Shown here piece after piece: positions 43,311 to 52,649 of a DNA stretch of 64,000 nucleotides. The position numbers were made by a program, and so were the translations under genes. The notes beneath the pieces are model-generated. The model worked only from the letters and a program-made list of their open reading frames with translations. It was not told where the DNA came from and ran no database searches. Origin of the DNA: Cylindrotheca closterium. Its lineage: Eukaryota > Bacillariophyta > Bacillariophyceae > Bacillariales > Bacillariaceae. Position 1 is the first letter of the stretch. Each line of letters begins with the position of its first letter. Where the stretch lies: the NCBI GenBank assembly GCA_933822405.4, contig CAKOGP040001725.1:281922-345921 (forward strand). Direction: 5' to 3'.

Positions 43311-43683
43311 AAAGCAATGCTATAGAAGAAGTTATATTATATCTTCTACCGGTATGATAAGTTTCCCGACAAGTATATTTTAATCGGATCCTTTTTTATG
43401 TTTGAATATGAAGCAAAGGGGGGTCGTTATTGAGGGGGAATTATTCTAGGGGCTATCTCTGACCCCCGATCGGTTGGTATATTTTATCATATTGAATATG
43501 AGTCATCAGTCATACACGGATACATGTATTCCCGCCGGGTGCTAAATACCGACGTCGCCAAACGACTCGCTCATTTCACACTATTAAAATTTCACTTTCG
43601 TTTTTCATGGGATTGAAACACTTGAAGCTTGAGCCTTTCAGAATGCTTGAGCTATAAATTATTCCCAAGCTCACTGTACGACA
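43311..43683 (+). promoter_or_regulatory. intergenic with conserved block before SGNH gene 2
   Basis: TACCGGTA lies at 43347. The conserved block starts at 43583: ATTAAAATTTCACTTTCG, TTTTCATGGGATTG, then CTTGAAGCTT and TACGACAATG at the start. The last two strings also precede the 49.6-kb gene. Confidence 0.55.
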
Positions 43684-45156
43684 ATGAGAAAGTCTGACAT
43701 ACGCTGCCTTCTGATCCTTGCTTTATTCTTATTCAGTGGTGCAAGCGCCGCTGATGCTTCCAACAACAACGATCCAAAAACCAATGTGCGAAGGCGGCTT
43801 GTTGGTTCTAGTTTGAAGAATCATCGAAAAACCACGAGAAACAAGTCAGAACATAAGTCCAAGTCGTCCAGCGTAATAAAAGGGGCTGTCGACCGGCAAC
43901 TGCTCTTAGACATACCGATACGAAAACGACAAACTACTGTTTCAAAAGACGACTTAAAGATGCCCTTTGTATCAACATGGAAACAAGAACTTTTCGGATC
44001 CACTGAAACCCAGGCCAATACGCCAAGTGACGCACCGAATACATCGCCTAGCAGTACACCAAGTGAAGATCCGACCAATGTGCCAAGTGAATCTCCTAGC
44101 GCATTCCCTTCCAACGAGCCAAGTTATGCACCGAGCGCATTGCCTTCCAATGCACCAAGTGAAGCTCCGTCCAACCAACCAAGTAAGTCTCCTAGTACAT
44201 GGCCCTCCAAAGAGCCAAGTGACTCTCCTAGCGCATTGCCTACCAATGAGCCAAGTGAATCTCCAAGTGCATTGCCCACGAACGAGCCAAGTAACTCTCC
44301 CAGCAAATCGCCCTCCAATGCCCCAAGTGAAGCTCCGTCCAGTCGGCCAAGTCAGTCTCCTAGTACTTTGCCCACAGATAGGCCAAGTGATGCTCCGAGC
44401 ATATCGCCCTCCAATGCACCAACTGAGGCTCCGACTGTATCGCCCACTACTAGTCTAGTTCCGACCACAGCACCAAGTGCAGCTCCGACTGCATCCCCCA
44501 CCGTTACTCCTCTCCGAGTGGCCTGTGCGGGGGATAGCTTGACGCTGGGAAGAAGCGGAAATAGTGGTGCTTCCTACCCTACCCTTCTTCAGAGATTGTT
44601 GGGCACCGGCTTTGGAGTCCGTAACTATGGAAGAAATGCTGCCAACGCCATGGACGGTTTTGGCATACCTTACATCGGTACACATAACTTTGGATTCTCC
44701 ATGGACTTGAATCCTGATATCTATTTGCTCATGCTGGGAACAAATGATATGAGGTTTTGGAAGGCTGCCAGTCACAGGTTTACCGCGGGTATGAAAGCGA
44801 TAATAAAACAAGTCAGAGCAGCTTCACCCGGCGTCCGAATCATATTGGCGATACCACCATGGGTCCAGCCAAACGATTTTGGAATCTCTAACGACATTTT
44901 GCTCAACGATATTCAACCAAGAATACGAGAGGTGGCATGGGCCCAACAAATAGAATTGGTGGACATGTACAAGCCGACTGTCAATCAACATGACATGTAC
45001 AGTTCCGACAACTTGCACCTCAATGAAAAAGGATATGCAGCGCTTGCTCAAGTTTGGCAGAGGCAGATCTTGTGCAACAATAATGGTGTATGTGATATTG
45101 GGGAGAGTTGTGAAACTTGTCGTCAAGACTGCCTTCAACAATGTAGTGTACCTTAG
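43684..45156 (+). CDS. secreted SGNH hydrolase with PS linker
   Basis: Single exon, 490 aa. Signal peptide ending near SAADAS, VRRRL, shared head (VIKGAVDRQL, RKRQTTVSKDDLKMPF, TWKQELFG), a ~165-residue Pro/Ser linker, one SGNH domain and a six-Cys tail. The domain is subtype B: ACAGDSLTLGRSG with Ser285, LMLGTND, IPPWVQPNDFG and LHLNEKGY. It looks like the second half of the preceding two-domain protein with its own signal peptide restored. The function is inferred as an extracellular esterase/deacylase. Confidence 0.88.
   Translation: MRKSDIRCLLILALFLFSGASAADASNNNDPKTNVRRRLVGSSLKNHRKTTRNKSEHKSKSSSVIKGAVDRQLLLDIPIRKRQTTVSKDDLKMPFVSTWKQELFGSTETQANTPSDAPNTSPSSTPSEDPTNVPSESPSAFPSNEPSYAPSALPSNAPSEAPSNQPSKSPSTWPSKEPSDSPSALPTNEPSESPSALPTNEPSNSPSKSPSNAPSEAPSSRPSQSPSTLPTDRPSDAPSISPSNAPTEAPTVSPTTSLVPTTAPSAAPTASPTVTPLRVACAGDSLTLGRSGNSGASYPTLLQRLLGTGFGVRNYGRNAANAMDGFGIPYIGTHNFGFSMDLNPDIYLLMLGTNDMRFWKAASHRFTAGMKAIIKQVRAASPGVRIILAIPPWVQPNDFGISNDILLNDIQPRIREVAWAQQIELVDMYKPTVNQHDMYSSDNLHLNEKGYAALAQVWQRQILCNNNGVCDIGESCETCRQDCLQQCSVP
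44013..44512 (+). repeat. coding Pro/Ser linker repeats
   Basis: Encodes about sixteen loose units of the form (E/D)(A/S)PS-x-x-PSN. Less homogeneous than the linkers of the 39.6-kb gene. Confidence 0.75.
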
Positions 45157-45454
45157 AAAAAGTGCTATAGTATTGAAGAAAGAGCAGATAGGACTTTATA
45201 TCTTGTATAACAGACTTTTCAATAGCACTTGTGGGAATCGTCGTGTGTTTCTTCACTAGTCCTTTATCGGACCGATTCTTCTGTTAGTGCGCTTTGAGAA
45301 GCTTACAGAGTCATTCCGATAGTGGGAAAGCCATCACTAGCTACTAGTAGAGCGGATTCTTCCGATTTCTGGTGCGCTATTATTGGCTTTTTTCTAATTT
45401 CAATCATAACCAAATAATGAGAAATATAAAAAGCCAGAATACAACAAGCCGTGG

Positions 45455-45625
45455 TCCATCACGATCGAAGGGCTGAAGACCGGCAATTGATTGTACAAGA
45501 GTGAGATCACCAGCCATGTACCAGCACAGAATATTTACCTACGGTTTCAAAAGAATTTTCATACAAACCGGACTGGAGGGACAAATTCTCGGCCATCGAA
45601 TTTCCCAACTGCCGACGACGGGTTG
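45455..45625 (+). pseudogene. relic of the shared secreted head module
   Basis: About 170 nt align with the head-coding region of the 52.65-kb gene (52818-52980). Shared strings include GACCGGCAATTG/GACCGACAATTG, ATGTACCAGCAC, TTTCAAAAG, GACTGGA..GACA and CAACTGCCGACG/CCACTGCCG. Frame is lost by stops and indels, and no signal peptide or catalytic domain remains. It is a dead member of the family. Confidence 0.7.
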
Positions 45626-45890
45626 CCATGATCGATATGAGAATGAATCGACGGTAGGTCAAGATAGAACATATACTGTAGCATAATAATGATAAAACGA
45701 CGAAATGTAGGTACTGTAATTGATTAGTTCGATCAACTTAAATTTCAAAATTGATTGCGGATATATAACGGGATTCATTTTCGTCAACTGATGTTTTCAT
45801 ACCGGTACCTGCGGTACCGGTAGATCGACGAAGCACTTGTCTGCAAGCTATACTGTAGAATAAGAGAGCAAAAGTCAAAACAAAACCGTT

Positions 45891-45929
45891 CGTGGTGGAG
45901 TTTGCCGTGGTGGAATTCGCCGTGGTGTC
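45891..45929 (+). repeat. three copies of a ~13-15 bp GTGGTGGA unit
   Basis: CGTGGTGGAGTTTGC, CGTGGTGGAATTCGC and CGTGGTGTCC lie just before the ATG. A single related copy precedes the 47.4-kb gene, so the two leaders share ancestry. Confidence 0.7.
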
Positions 45930-45938
45930 CTCAGTTTT

Positions 45939-46940
45939 ATGATGGAAACGACGATAACACTACCCAATGGGAACGATGTAGACGAGGTGCCGTTACAAGT
46001 AGAATCATCGATATGCTATGTATCCAAAAGCCACAGAAAGAAAAAGATACTGATAATAGTTTTGTTTATACTCTTTGGGATAGTGGGTCTGATAATAGTG
46101 GTCATGGGTGAAAGCAAATCAGACGATGCGATGAGAGAAAATCAGAGAGACACTGGGACTGGACAACAACTGACGCAACAACAAGACGCTCCCACAGATT
46201 CTGCGACTAGCGACTTTATCCCCACCGATCTAACAGAATCGATTCCAGACAATTCAAGTGAAGCTCCTCCGACTGCATCGCCCACAATTGTTCCTCTCCG
46301 AGTGGCTTGTGCAGGGGATAGCTTGACGCTGGGAAGAAGCGGAAATAGTGGAGCCTCTTACCCTACCCTACTTCAGAGATTGCTGGGCACCGGCTTTGGA
46401 GTCCGTAACTATGGAAGAAATGCTGTCAATGTCATTGAAGGTTTTGGTGTACCGTACATAGGTACCCATAACTTTGGATTCTCCATGGATTTGGATCCCG
46501 ATATCTATTTGCTCATGTTGGGAACAAACGATGTGAGGTTTTGGAAGGCTGCTAGTCACAGATTTTTCGCGGGTATGAAAGCGATAATAAAACAAGTCAG
46601 AGCAGCTTCACCCGGCGTCCGAATCATATTGGCGATACCACCATGGGTCCAGCCAAACGATTTTGGAATCTCTAACGACATTTTGCTCAACGATATTCAA
46701 CCAAGAATACGAGAGGTGGCATGGGCCCAACAGGTAGAATTGGTGGACATGTACAAACCGACTTTCAATCAACATGACATGTACAGTTTCGACAACTTGC
46801 ACCTCAATGAAAAAGGTTATGCAGCGCTTGCTCAAGTTTGGCAGATGCAGATCTTGTGCAACAATAATGGTGTATGTGATATTGGGGAGAGTTGTGAAAC
46901 TTGTCGTCAAGACTGTCTTGAGCAATGTACACTGTTTTAG
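45939..46940 (+). CDS. membrane-anchored SGNH hydrolase
   Basis: Single exon, 333 aa; two consecutive ATGs open the frame. The shared secreted head is absent. A short cytosolic N terminus with VESSICYVSKSHRKKK precedes one membrane helix (about residues 36-55), giving type II topology. A short Ser/Thr stem replaces the long PS linker. The SGNH domain is subtype B: ACAGDSLTLGRSG with Ser128, LMLGTND and LHLNEKGY, then the six-Cys tail. It is very close to the 43.7-kb protein over the catalytic region. The enzyme would face the lumen or cell exterior. Confidence 0.85.
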   Translation: MMETTITLPNGNDVDEVPLQVESSICYVSKSHRKKKILIIVLFILFGIVGLIIVVMGESKSDDAMRENQRDTGTGQQLTQQQDAPTDSATSDFIPTDLTESIPDNSSEAPPTASPTIVPLRVACAGDSLTLGRSGNSGASYPTLLQRLLGTGFGVRNYGRNAVNVIEGFGVPYIGTHNFGFSMDLDPDIYLLMLGTNDVRFWKAASHRFFAGMKAIIKQVRAASPGVRIILAIPPWVQPNDFGISNDILLNDIQPRIREVAWAQQVELVDMYKPTFNQHDMYSFDNLHLNEKGYAALAQVWQMQILCNNNGVCDIGESCETCRQDCLEQCTLF

Positions 46941-47432
46941 AAACAAGCCAATGAAGTTACATATTTCCAATGATAGGTATCAGCAATGTATGGTATGGGA
47001 TTGAATCGGGAGTAGATCATGATACTGGTAACATAATGCATGCGGATACTATTACAAAACAACGCAATACCTGTACAGACAATAGCTTGATGGTACAGCA
47101 TAGTTACGGAATTATATATTGAATGAATATATATGGTTTGATACTTGTACTACTGTGCGTGTTGGTCACACATATGGGAACGACTAGTTCGATTGTCAAC
47201 AAATAGAAATGATGGGTAAAGGCATCGCAGCCGCCGGCCGGTCCCAGCGAGGTACGCGCACACTTCGTCAAATATTCATGTTAACGCCATACCGTGTATC
47301 AACGAATACAAGAGTTTCTCCTTGATCAAAGCACCTTAGCTTTCCGTGAGCTGCTGGTACTGTAGATAGAAGAGAGCAAAAGCCACGGCAAAAAGATCAG
47401 TGGTGGAATACGCCGTTGTTGTCTGCAGTCCA
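46941..47432. other. intergenic
   Basis: No gene seen. The last ~40 nt resemble the leader of the previous SGNH gene. Confidence 0.4.
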
Positions 47433-48713
47433 ATGAAAGAAAGGAGAAGAACACTACCCAAATGGAGTGATGCAGACGATGTGTCAGTGGAATCAGATTC
47501 ATCGATATGCTGTTTATCCAAAAGCCACAGAAAGAAGAAGATACTCATAATAATTCTGTTTCTATGCGTGGGAATGGTGGGCATGTATATATTGGCCCTG
47601 AATAAAAAGAAATCAGAGAAACGGAAAGAAATTGGAACAGATCAACAAGCGACGCAAGAAGACGTTCCCGTCGCTGTCCCCACAGATGCTCCAAGCAAAT
47701 TGCCCACCACAGCTTCTCCCACCGCATTGGCCTCCAATGCACCCACTAAAAATCCGACCACCGCGCCAAGTGACGCCCCGAGCGTATTGCCCTCCAATGC
47801 ACCAAGCGAAGCTCCGTCCACTGAGCCAAGTGAATCTCCTAGCGCGTTACCAACCAATCTGCCGAGTGAATCTCCTAGTGCACTGCCCACCATTGCATCA
47901 AGTGAAGCTCCGTCCAGTAGTTCAATGCCCTCCCCTGCGCCAAGTAATGCTCCGAGCAAATTTCCCTCCAATGCACCAAGTGAGGCTCCGACTGCATCAC
48001 CCACCGTTAGTCTTGTGCCCACAACAACACCAAGCGCAGCTCCGACTGCATCGCCCACCGCTGCTCCTCTCCGAGTGGCCTGTGCGGGGGATAGCTTGAC
48101 GCTGGGAAGAAGCGGAAATAGTGGTGCTTCCTACCCTCAACAACTTCAGGGATTGTTGGGCAGCGGCTTTGGAGTCCGCAATTATGGAAGAAATGCGGCT
48201 AATGCCATGGACGGTTTTGGTGTACCTTATATTGGTACCCCTAACTTTGCATTCTCCATGGACTTGAATCCCGATATCTATTTGCTCATGCTGGGAACAA
48301 ATGATATGAAATATTGGAGGGAAGCCAGTCACAGATATGCTGCGGGCATGAATCAGATAATGAAACAAGTCAGAGCAGCTTCACCAGGAGTCCGAATCAT
48401 ATTGGCAATACCACCATGGGTCAAGCCAAACGATTTTGGCATCTCCAATGACATTTTGGTGAACAATATTCAACCAAGAATACGAGAGATTGCCTCGGCC
48501 AATCAGGTAGAATTGGTGAACATGTATATGGCGACTATCAATCAACATGACATGTACAGTTTCGACAACTTGCACCTCAATGAAAAAGGTTATGCAGCGC
48601 TTGCTCAAGTTTGGCAGAGGCAGATCTTGTGCAACAATAATGGTTTTTGTGATATTGGGGAGAGCTGTGAAACATGTCGTCAAGACTGCCTTGAGCAATG
48701 TACACCAGTTTAG
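47433..48713 (+). CDS. membrane-anchored SGNH hydrolase with PS linker
   Basis: Single exon, 426 aa from the first ATG (the frame is open to a GTG eleven codons earlier). N terminus SSICCLSKSHRKKK plus a membrane helix matches the previous gene. This one also carries a ~130-residue Pro/Ser linker (NAPSEAPSTEPSESPS-like), so it combines the anchor of one paralogue with the linker of the others. Subtype B SGNH domain with ACAGDSLTLGRSG (Ser221), LMLGTND, LHLNEKGY and the six-Cys tail. Confidence 0.86.
   Translation: MKERRRTLPKWSDADDVSVESDSSICCLSKSHRKKKILIIILFLCVGMVGMYILALNKKKSEKRKEIGTDQQATQEDVPVAVPTDAPSKLPTTASPTALASNAPTKNPTTAPSDAPSVLPSNAPSEAPSTEPSESPSALPTNLPSESPSALPTIASSEAPSSSSMPSPAPSNAPSKFPSNAPSEAPTASPTVSLVPTTTPSAAPTASPTAAPLRVACAGDSLTLGRSGNSGASYPQQLQGLLGSGFGVRNYGRNAANAMDGFGVPYIGTPNFAFSMDLNPDIYLLMLGTNDMKYWREASHRYAAGMNQIMKQVRAASPGVRIILAIPPWVKPNDFGISNDILVNNIQPRIREIASANQVELVNMYMATINQHDMYSFDNLHLNEKGYAALAQVWQRQILCNNNGFCDIGESCETCRQDCLEQCTPV
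47661..48066 (+). repeat. coding Pro/Ser linker repeats
   Basis: Loose APS-x-x-PS units between the membrane stem and the SGNH domain. Confidence 0.7.
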
Positions 48714-49563
48714 AAAGCAATGCTAAAGAAGAAGCTATATAATACATCTTTAATTTTAGGTATTAGCACAGTCAAGGTCTTGCATCGGGCTTGTACGAGA
48801 GCTGTTCAGTAGGTGGTCTGCCAGCACTCATCGGTTCTCTGATTCAATCGTGTGTTTTTCAACTTGTCGTTGATCGGATCATGTGTGCGACGCCTCGAGG
48901 ACTTTCAGTTGCGGTTTGAGAAATTTCCGGAGTCATCATTACGACAATGCGGAGGTCATTGTCTTCCAAAATCAGAGTGGCTTCCGAGCGAGCTCCTACT
49001 GTAATTATTGAAGCTGGAAAGATGCCGTAATACATGGTGCTGTATTTTAAATCGAAATGATCGATTGATTCATTCCCCTTTGATTGGATTTGAGCTTGAT
49101 TCACCATCTCATTTCCCTGTATAGGAATGAATCAAACTCATGGGAGAAGAAGAATCTAAACAAAACTGTAGCGATTGGAAAATTTGCGGAGTATATACTA
49201 ATTCCATTGGTCGATTTGGTACGATTGATTCAGGGCGGAGCAATGACGAAAGAGTGAGTGGCACGTTTACTGGTTTTTTAATAATGAATTTCGAATACAT
49301 AGCATTCTTTGTCCGTTCCTCGGTGGCCAAATTTGTCCAAAACGGCACTTGCCTATTATGTGTATATTTTGTACCGGTCATGCGTTCTCCAGCCACGCTC
49401 TAAATGTTACGATGTCGTCGGCGCCAAAGAATCTGTTGTTTTTTTATCTCAGGTCGTTTTGCACCATTAAAATTTTAGTTCCGTTTTCATGGGATTGGTT
49501 GCAATACGAGTATAATACTTGAAGCTTCACTAGTAAGCATTTCCGCTTAGTTACACTACGACA
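48714..49563. other. intergenic with family flank repeats
   Basis: A repeat near 48866-48925 (GTTGATCGGATCA, TGTGCGACGCC, TTTCAGTTGC) recurs after the next SGNH gene. The conserved upstream block lies at 49466. No intact gene is seen. Confidence 0.5.
49466..49563 (+). promoter_or_regulatory. conserved block before the second two-domain SGNH gene
   Basis: ATTAAAATTTTAGTTCCG, TTTTCATGGGATTGG, CTTGAAGCTT and CTACGACAATG, in the same order as before the 43.7-kb gene. Confidence 0.55.
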
Positions 49564-51873
49564 ATGAGAAAGTCTTTCCTACGCTGTCTTCCTATCCTTC
49601 TTTTATCCTTTTTGGATGGTGCAAGCGCAGCTGATGCCTCGAACGAGGAACCAAGAACCAATATTCGACGGCTTGGTTCTAATTTGAATCACCATCAAAC
49701 AGCGACGAAGCCAGAATTCAAGTCCAAATCGTCCAGCGCAAGCAGAGGGGATTTTGGCCGGCAATTATTTTTTGAAGAAGATGCAGCGCCAATTCGAAAA
49801 AGGCAACCTGCAGTTTCCAAAGACAACTTGAAGATGGCATATGCATCAGCCTGGAGGGAAAGGTTGTTTCCACCATCTCAATCTCCCACTGCTACCGCGT
49901 CCAATGCGCCAAGTGATCCTCCGAGTGCATCGCCATCTCAATCTCCCACTGCTATCGCGTCCAATGCGCCAAGTGATTCTCCGAGTGCATCGCCATCCAA
50001 TGCTCCTACCGCGGCCATCCGAATTGCTTGTGCTGGGGATAGCTTGACACGGGGGAAGATTGGGGTGGATCCTGGAGTCGACTACCCTACCCAACTTGAC
50101 GAATTGTTGGGCGCAGGCTTCGACACGTACAACTATGGAAAAAACTCCGCCGCTGCCATTGGTGGTTTGAGTTTGTCCTACAACAAGACCCAAGAATTTC
50201 GAGCTTCCATAGCTTTGGGTGCAGACATCTACTTGCTAATGCTTGGGACCAATGATGCCAAGTATTGGGAGACAGACGGTCAAAAATTTGTCGCGAGTAT
50301 GGAATGGATAATACAACAAGTTGAAGCAACTTCACCAGGCGCCCGAATCATACTGGCGATACCGCCATGGATCATGGGAACGAGTTATGGAATCACGAAC
50401 GACGTCTTGCTGAAAAATATTCAACCAAAAATAAGAGAGGTTGCCTCGGCCCAACAGGTAGAATTGGTGGACATGTACAAAGCGACACTTGGTCTAGATT
50501 CACTTTTCGCTGCCGACCAACTGCACCTCAACGCCAAAGGACATGAAACTATTGCTCAAGTTTGGGAGAGGCAGATCTTATGCAACAATAATGGCAGATG
50601 TGATATTGGGGAGAGTTGTGAAACCTGTCGCCAGGACTGCCTTGAGCAATGTGAAGGTAGGAAAAGCGAAAAACAATCACGCAATGATGGAAGTGCTTCC
50701 TTGAACAATGTTCCAAGGCTTGGTTCAAGCTTGAAGAATCAGCGAACAACGAAGTCAGAATACAAGTCCAAGTCGTCCAGCACGATCAAAGGGGCTGTGG
50801 ACCGGCAACTACAATTAGACGCACCAGTACGAAAAAGGCAGCCTCTTGTTTCAAAAGACGACTTGAAGATGCCATACAAATCAGCCTGGAAGCAACAGTT
50901 CGGGCCCACTGATTCCCCGACTACTCAGCCAAGTCAGTCTCCTAGCTCATTGCCCTCCAATGCACCAAGTTATACTCCGACCGATGAGCCCTCCGATGCA
51001 CCCAGTTATAACCCGACTGATGAGCCAAGTCAATCTCCCAGCCAATTGCCATCCATCATACCAAGTGAATTTCCGACCAATCGGCCAAGTGAATCTCCGA
51101 CCAACTTGCCCTCCTCTACGCCAAGTAAATCTCTTGTGCCCTCCACTTCACCAAGTGCAGCTCCGACAGCATCACCCACCGCTACTCCTCTCCGAGTGGC
51201 TTCTGCGGGGGATAGTTTGACGCGGGGAAGAACCAGTAATCCTGGACTCACTTACCCTCAGCAACTTCAGGGATTGTTGGGCGGCGGCTTTAGGGTCCGT
51301 AATTATGGAAGAAATACTGCCAATGCCATTGAAGAATTTGGTGTACCGTACATCAATACTGCTAACTTTGGATTTTCCATGGAGTATGATCCCGATATCT
51401 ATTTGCTCATGCTGGGAACAAATGATGTGAGGTTTTGGCAGCAAGCCAGTCACAGATATGCCGCGGGCATGAATCGGATAATAAAACAAGTCAAAGCGTC
51501 TTCACCAGGCGTCCGAATCATAGTGGCGATACCACCGTGGGTCAAGACTCCAAACGATTTTGGAATCTCCAACGACGTTTTGGTCTACAGTATTCAAACG
51601 AGAATACGAGAGGTTGCCTCAGCCAATCAAGTAGAATTGGTGGACATGTACAAGGCGACTTTCAGTCTAGATTATTTGTACAGTGCCGACAACTTGCACC
51701 TTAACACCAAAGGATATGAAACCATGGCTGCAGTATGGGAGAGGCAGATCGTGTGCAACAGAAATGGTGTATGTGATGTTGGGGAGAGTTGCGAAACATG
51801 TCGCCAAGACTGTCTTGAGCAATGCACCGGGGTGAAGAATCCAAAAGAGATTCGTAATGATGGAAGTGACTAA
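49564..51873 (+). CDS. secreted two-domain SGNH hydrolase
   Basis: Single exon, 769 aa. Signal peptide, IRRLG, shared head (RGDFGRQLFF, RKRQPAVSKDNLKMAY, AWRERLF), a short PS linker, SGNH subtype A (ACAGDSLTRGKIG, Ser160), a six-Cys tail, then a second full head (TIKGAVDRQL, RKRQPLVSKDDLKMPY), a PS linker, SGNH subtype B (ASAGDSLTRGRTS, Ser551) and a Cys tail. The A-then-B order equals that of the 39.6-kb gene. After the last Cys tail the protein ends in GVKNPKEIRNDGSD, matching the start of the inter-domain segment GRKSEKQSRNDGSAS: a truncated third module. Extracellular esterase activity is inferred. Confidence 0.87.
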   Translation: MRKSFLRCLPILLLSFLDGASAADASNEEPRTNIRRLGSNLNHHQTATKPEFKSKSSSASRGDFGRQLFFEEDAAPIRKRQPAVSKDNLKMAYASAWRERLFPPSQSPTATASNAPSDPPSASPSQSPTAIASNAPSDSPSASPSNAPTAAIRIACAGDSLTRGKIGVDPGVDYPTQLDELLGAGFDTYNYGKNSAAAIGGLSLSYNKTQEFRASIALGADIYLLMLGTNDAKYWETDGQKFVASMEWIIQQVEATSPGARIILAIPPWIMGTSYGITNDVLLKNIQPKIREVASAQQVELVDMYKATLGLDSLFAADQLHLNAKGHETIAQVWERQILCNNNGRCDIGESCETCRQDCLEQCEGRKSEKQSRNDGSASLNNVPRLGSSLKNQRTTKSEYKSKSSSTIKGAVDRQLQLDAPVRKRQPLVSKDDLKMPYKSAWKQQFGPTDSPTTQPSQSPSSLPSNAPSYTPTDEPSDAPSYNPTDEPSQSPSQLPSIIPSEFPTNRPSESPTNLPSSTPSKSLVPSTSPSAAPTASPTATPLRVASAGDSLTRGRTSNPGLTYPQQLQGLLGGGFRVRNYGRNTANAIEEFGVPYINTANFGFSMEYDPDIYLLMLGTNDVRFWQQASHRYAAGMNRIIKQVKASSPGVRIIVAIPPWVKTPNDFGISNDVLVYSIQTRIREVASANQVELVDMYKATFSLDYLYSADNLHLNTKGYETMAAVWERQIVCNRNGVCDVGESCETCRQDCLEQCTGVKNPKEIRNDGSD
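50908..51195 (+). repeat. coding Pro/Ser linker repeats
   Basis: Short linker before domain B with units such as YTPTDEPSDAPSYNPTDEPS. A still shorter one, a duplicated SQSPTA.ASNAPSD.PSASP unit, lies before domain A at 49876-50022. Confidence 0.7.
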
Positions 51874-52649
51874 GTAGTGGTCTAGCAGACAGGGAGAACA
51901 GCTTTTTGAAAGCCCGTTCCTACTGCTGCAATGCAACACCAGTTTGATCATTTTTTTTAAAACACAATGCTATAGAAAACTTATATCTCTATATATAATA
52001 TGTACGAGTACACATCGGACTATGTATTCTTCAATGTATCTTCAATGTAGATGATCTGATAATACCTCAGAACCCGCACAACGTACAGTTGGTCCTCTCC
52101 ATTTCAATCGTGTGAATTTTAGAGTCGTTGATCGGACCACATGTTTAAAATATACGTGTGCGACGCCCCAAGGACACCTTTCAGATATAAAATACTTTCA
52201 GTTGCTGTTTGAGAGTTTTTCATGGCATTACTACAACTGCCTTCCTATTCGATGTTTCAACTTTAGCTGATGCCGGCTTCAACGACGACCAAAACAACAA
52301 TTCTCGAACAAGGCTTGGCTCTACCTAATTTGAAGCATCACCACGCGCTCTGTAAAACTCTTCTATAGATGATCTGTCCAGCCAATATATAAAAAGTAAA
52401 GACATGTACTGGTAGTCCTAGCAAGGATGGTCCTAATAGCGTCTTTCAATTTGTTTCGTTTACTATTTTATTTACCCCAGTATATTTCATTTGTCGATTG
52501 ATCAGACCGACCAATGCGACGCCAAGAGGACAAAATTCAATGTCGCACCTTCCGTATTTTACCGAAGTATTCCACAAGTTCCGTATTTTCAAATATTTTA
52601 TGGATGAGGTTTGAATGTGCTGCCGCACCGGTATAAAGTTGCTACGATA
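51874..52649. other. intergenic with a gene relic and flank repeats
   Basis: Contains the relic at 52222-52350 and two copies of the GATCGGA..GACGCC flank repeat (near 52133 and 52500). No intact gene. Confidence 0.5.
52222..52350 (+). pseudogene. relic of a signal-peptide/head region
   Basis: Aligns with gene starts of this family. TTCCTATTCGATGTTTCAA and GCTGATGCC match the signal-peptide region of the 52.65-kb gene. AGGCTTGGCTCTA, TTTGAAGCATCACCA match the 49.6-kb gene's post-signal region. A stop and deletions destroy the frame. Confidence 0.7.

Larger units (their letters stand above)
45157..45938. other. intergenic with a gene relic and TACCGGTA pair
   Basis: Holds the module relic (listed separately), two TACCGGTA palindromes (45800-45807 and 45815-45822) and a short tandem repeat before the next gene. 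No intact gene. Confidence 0.5.
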
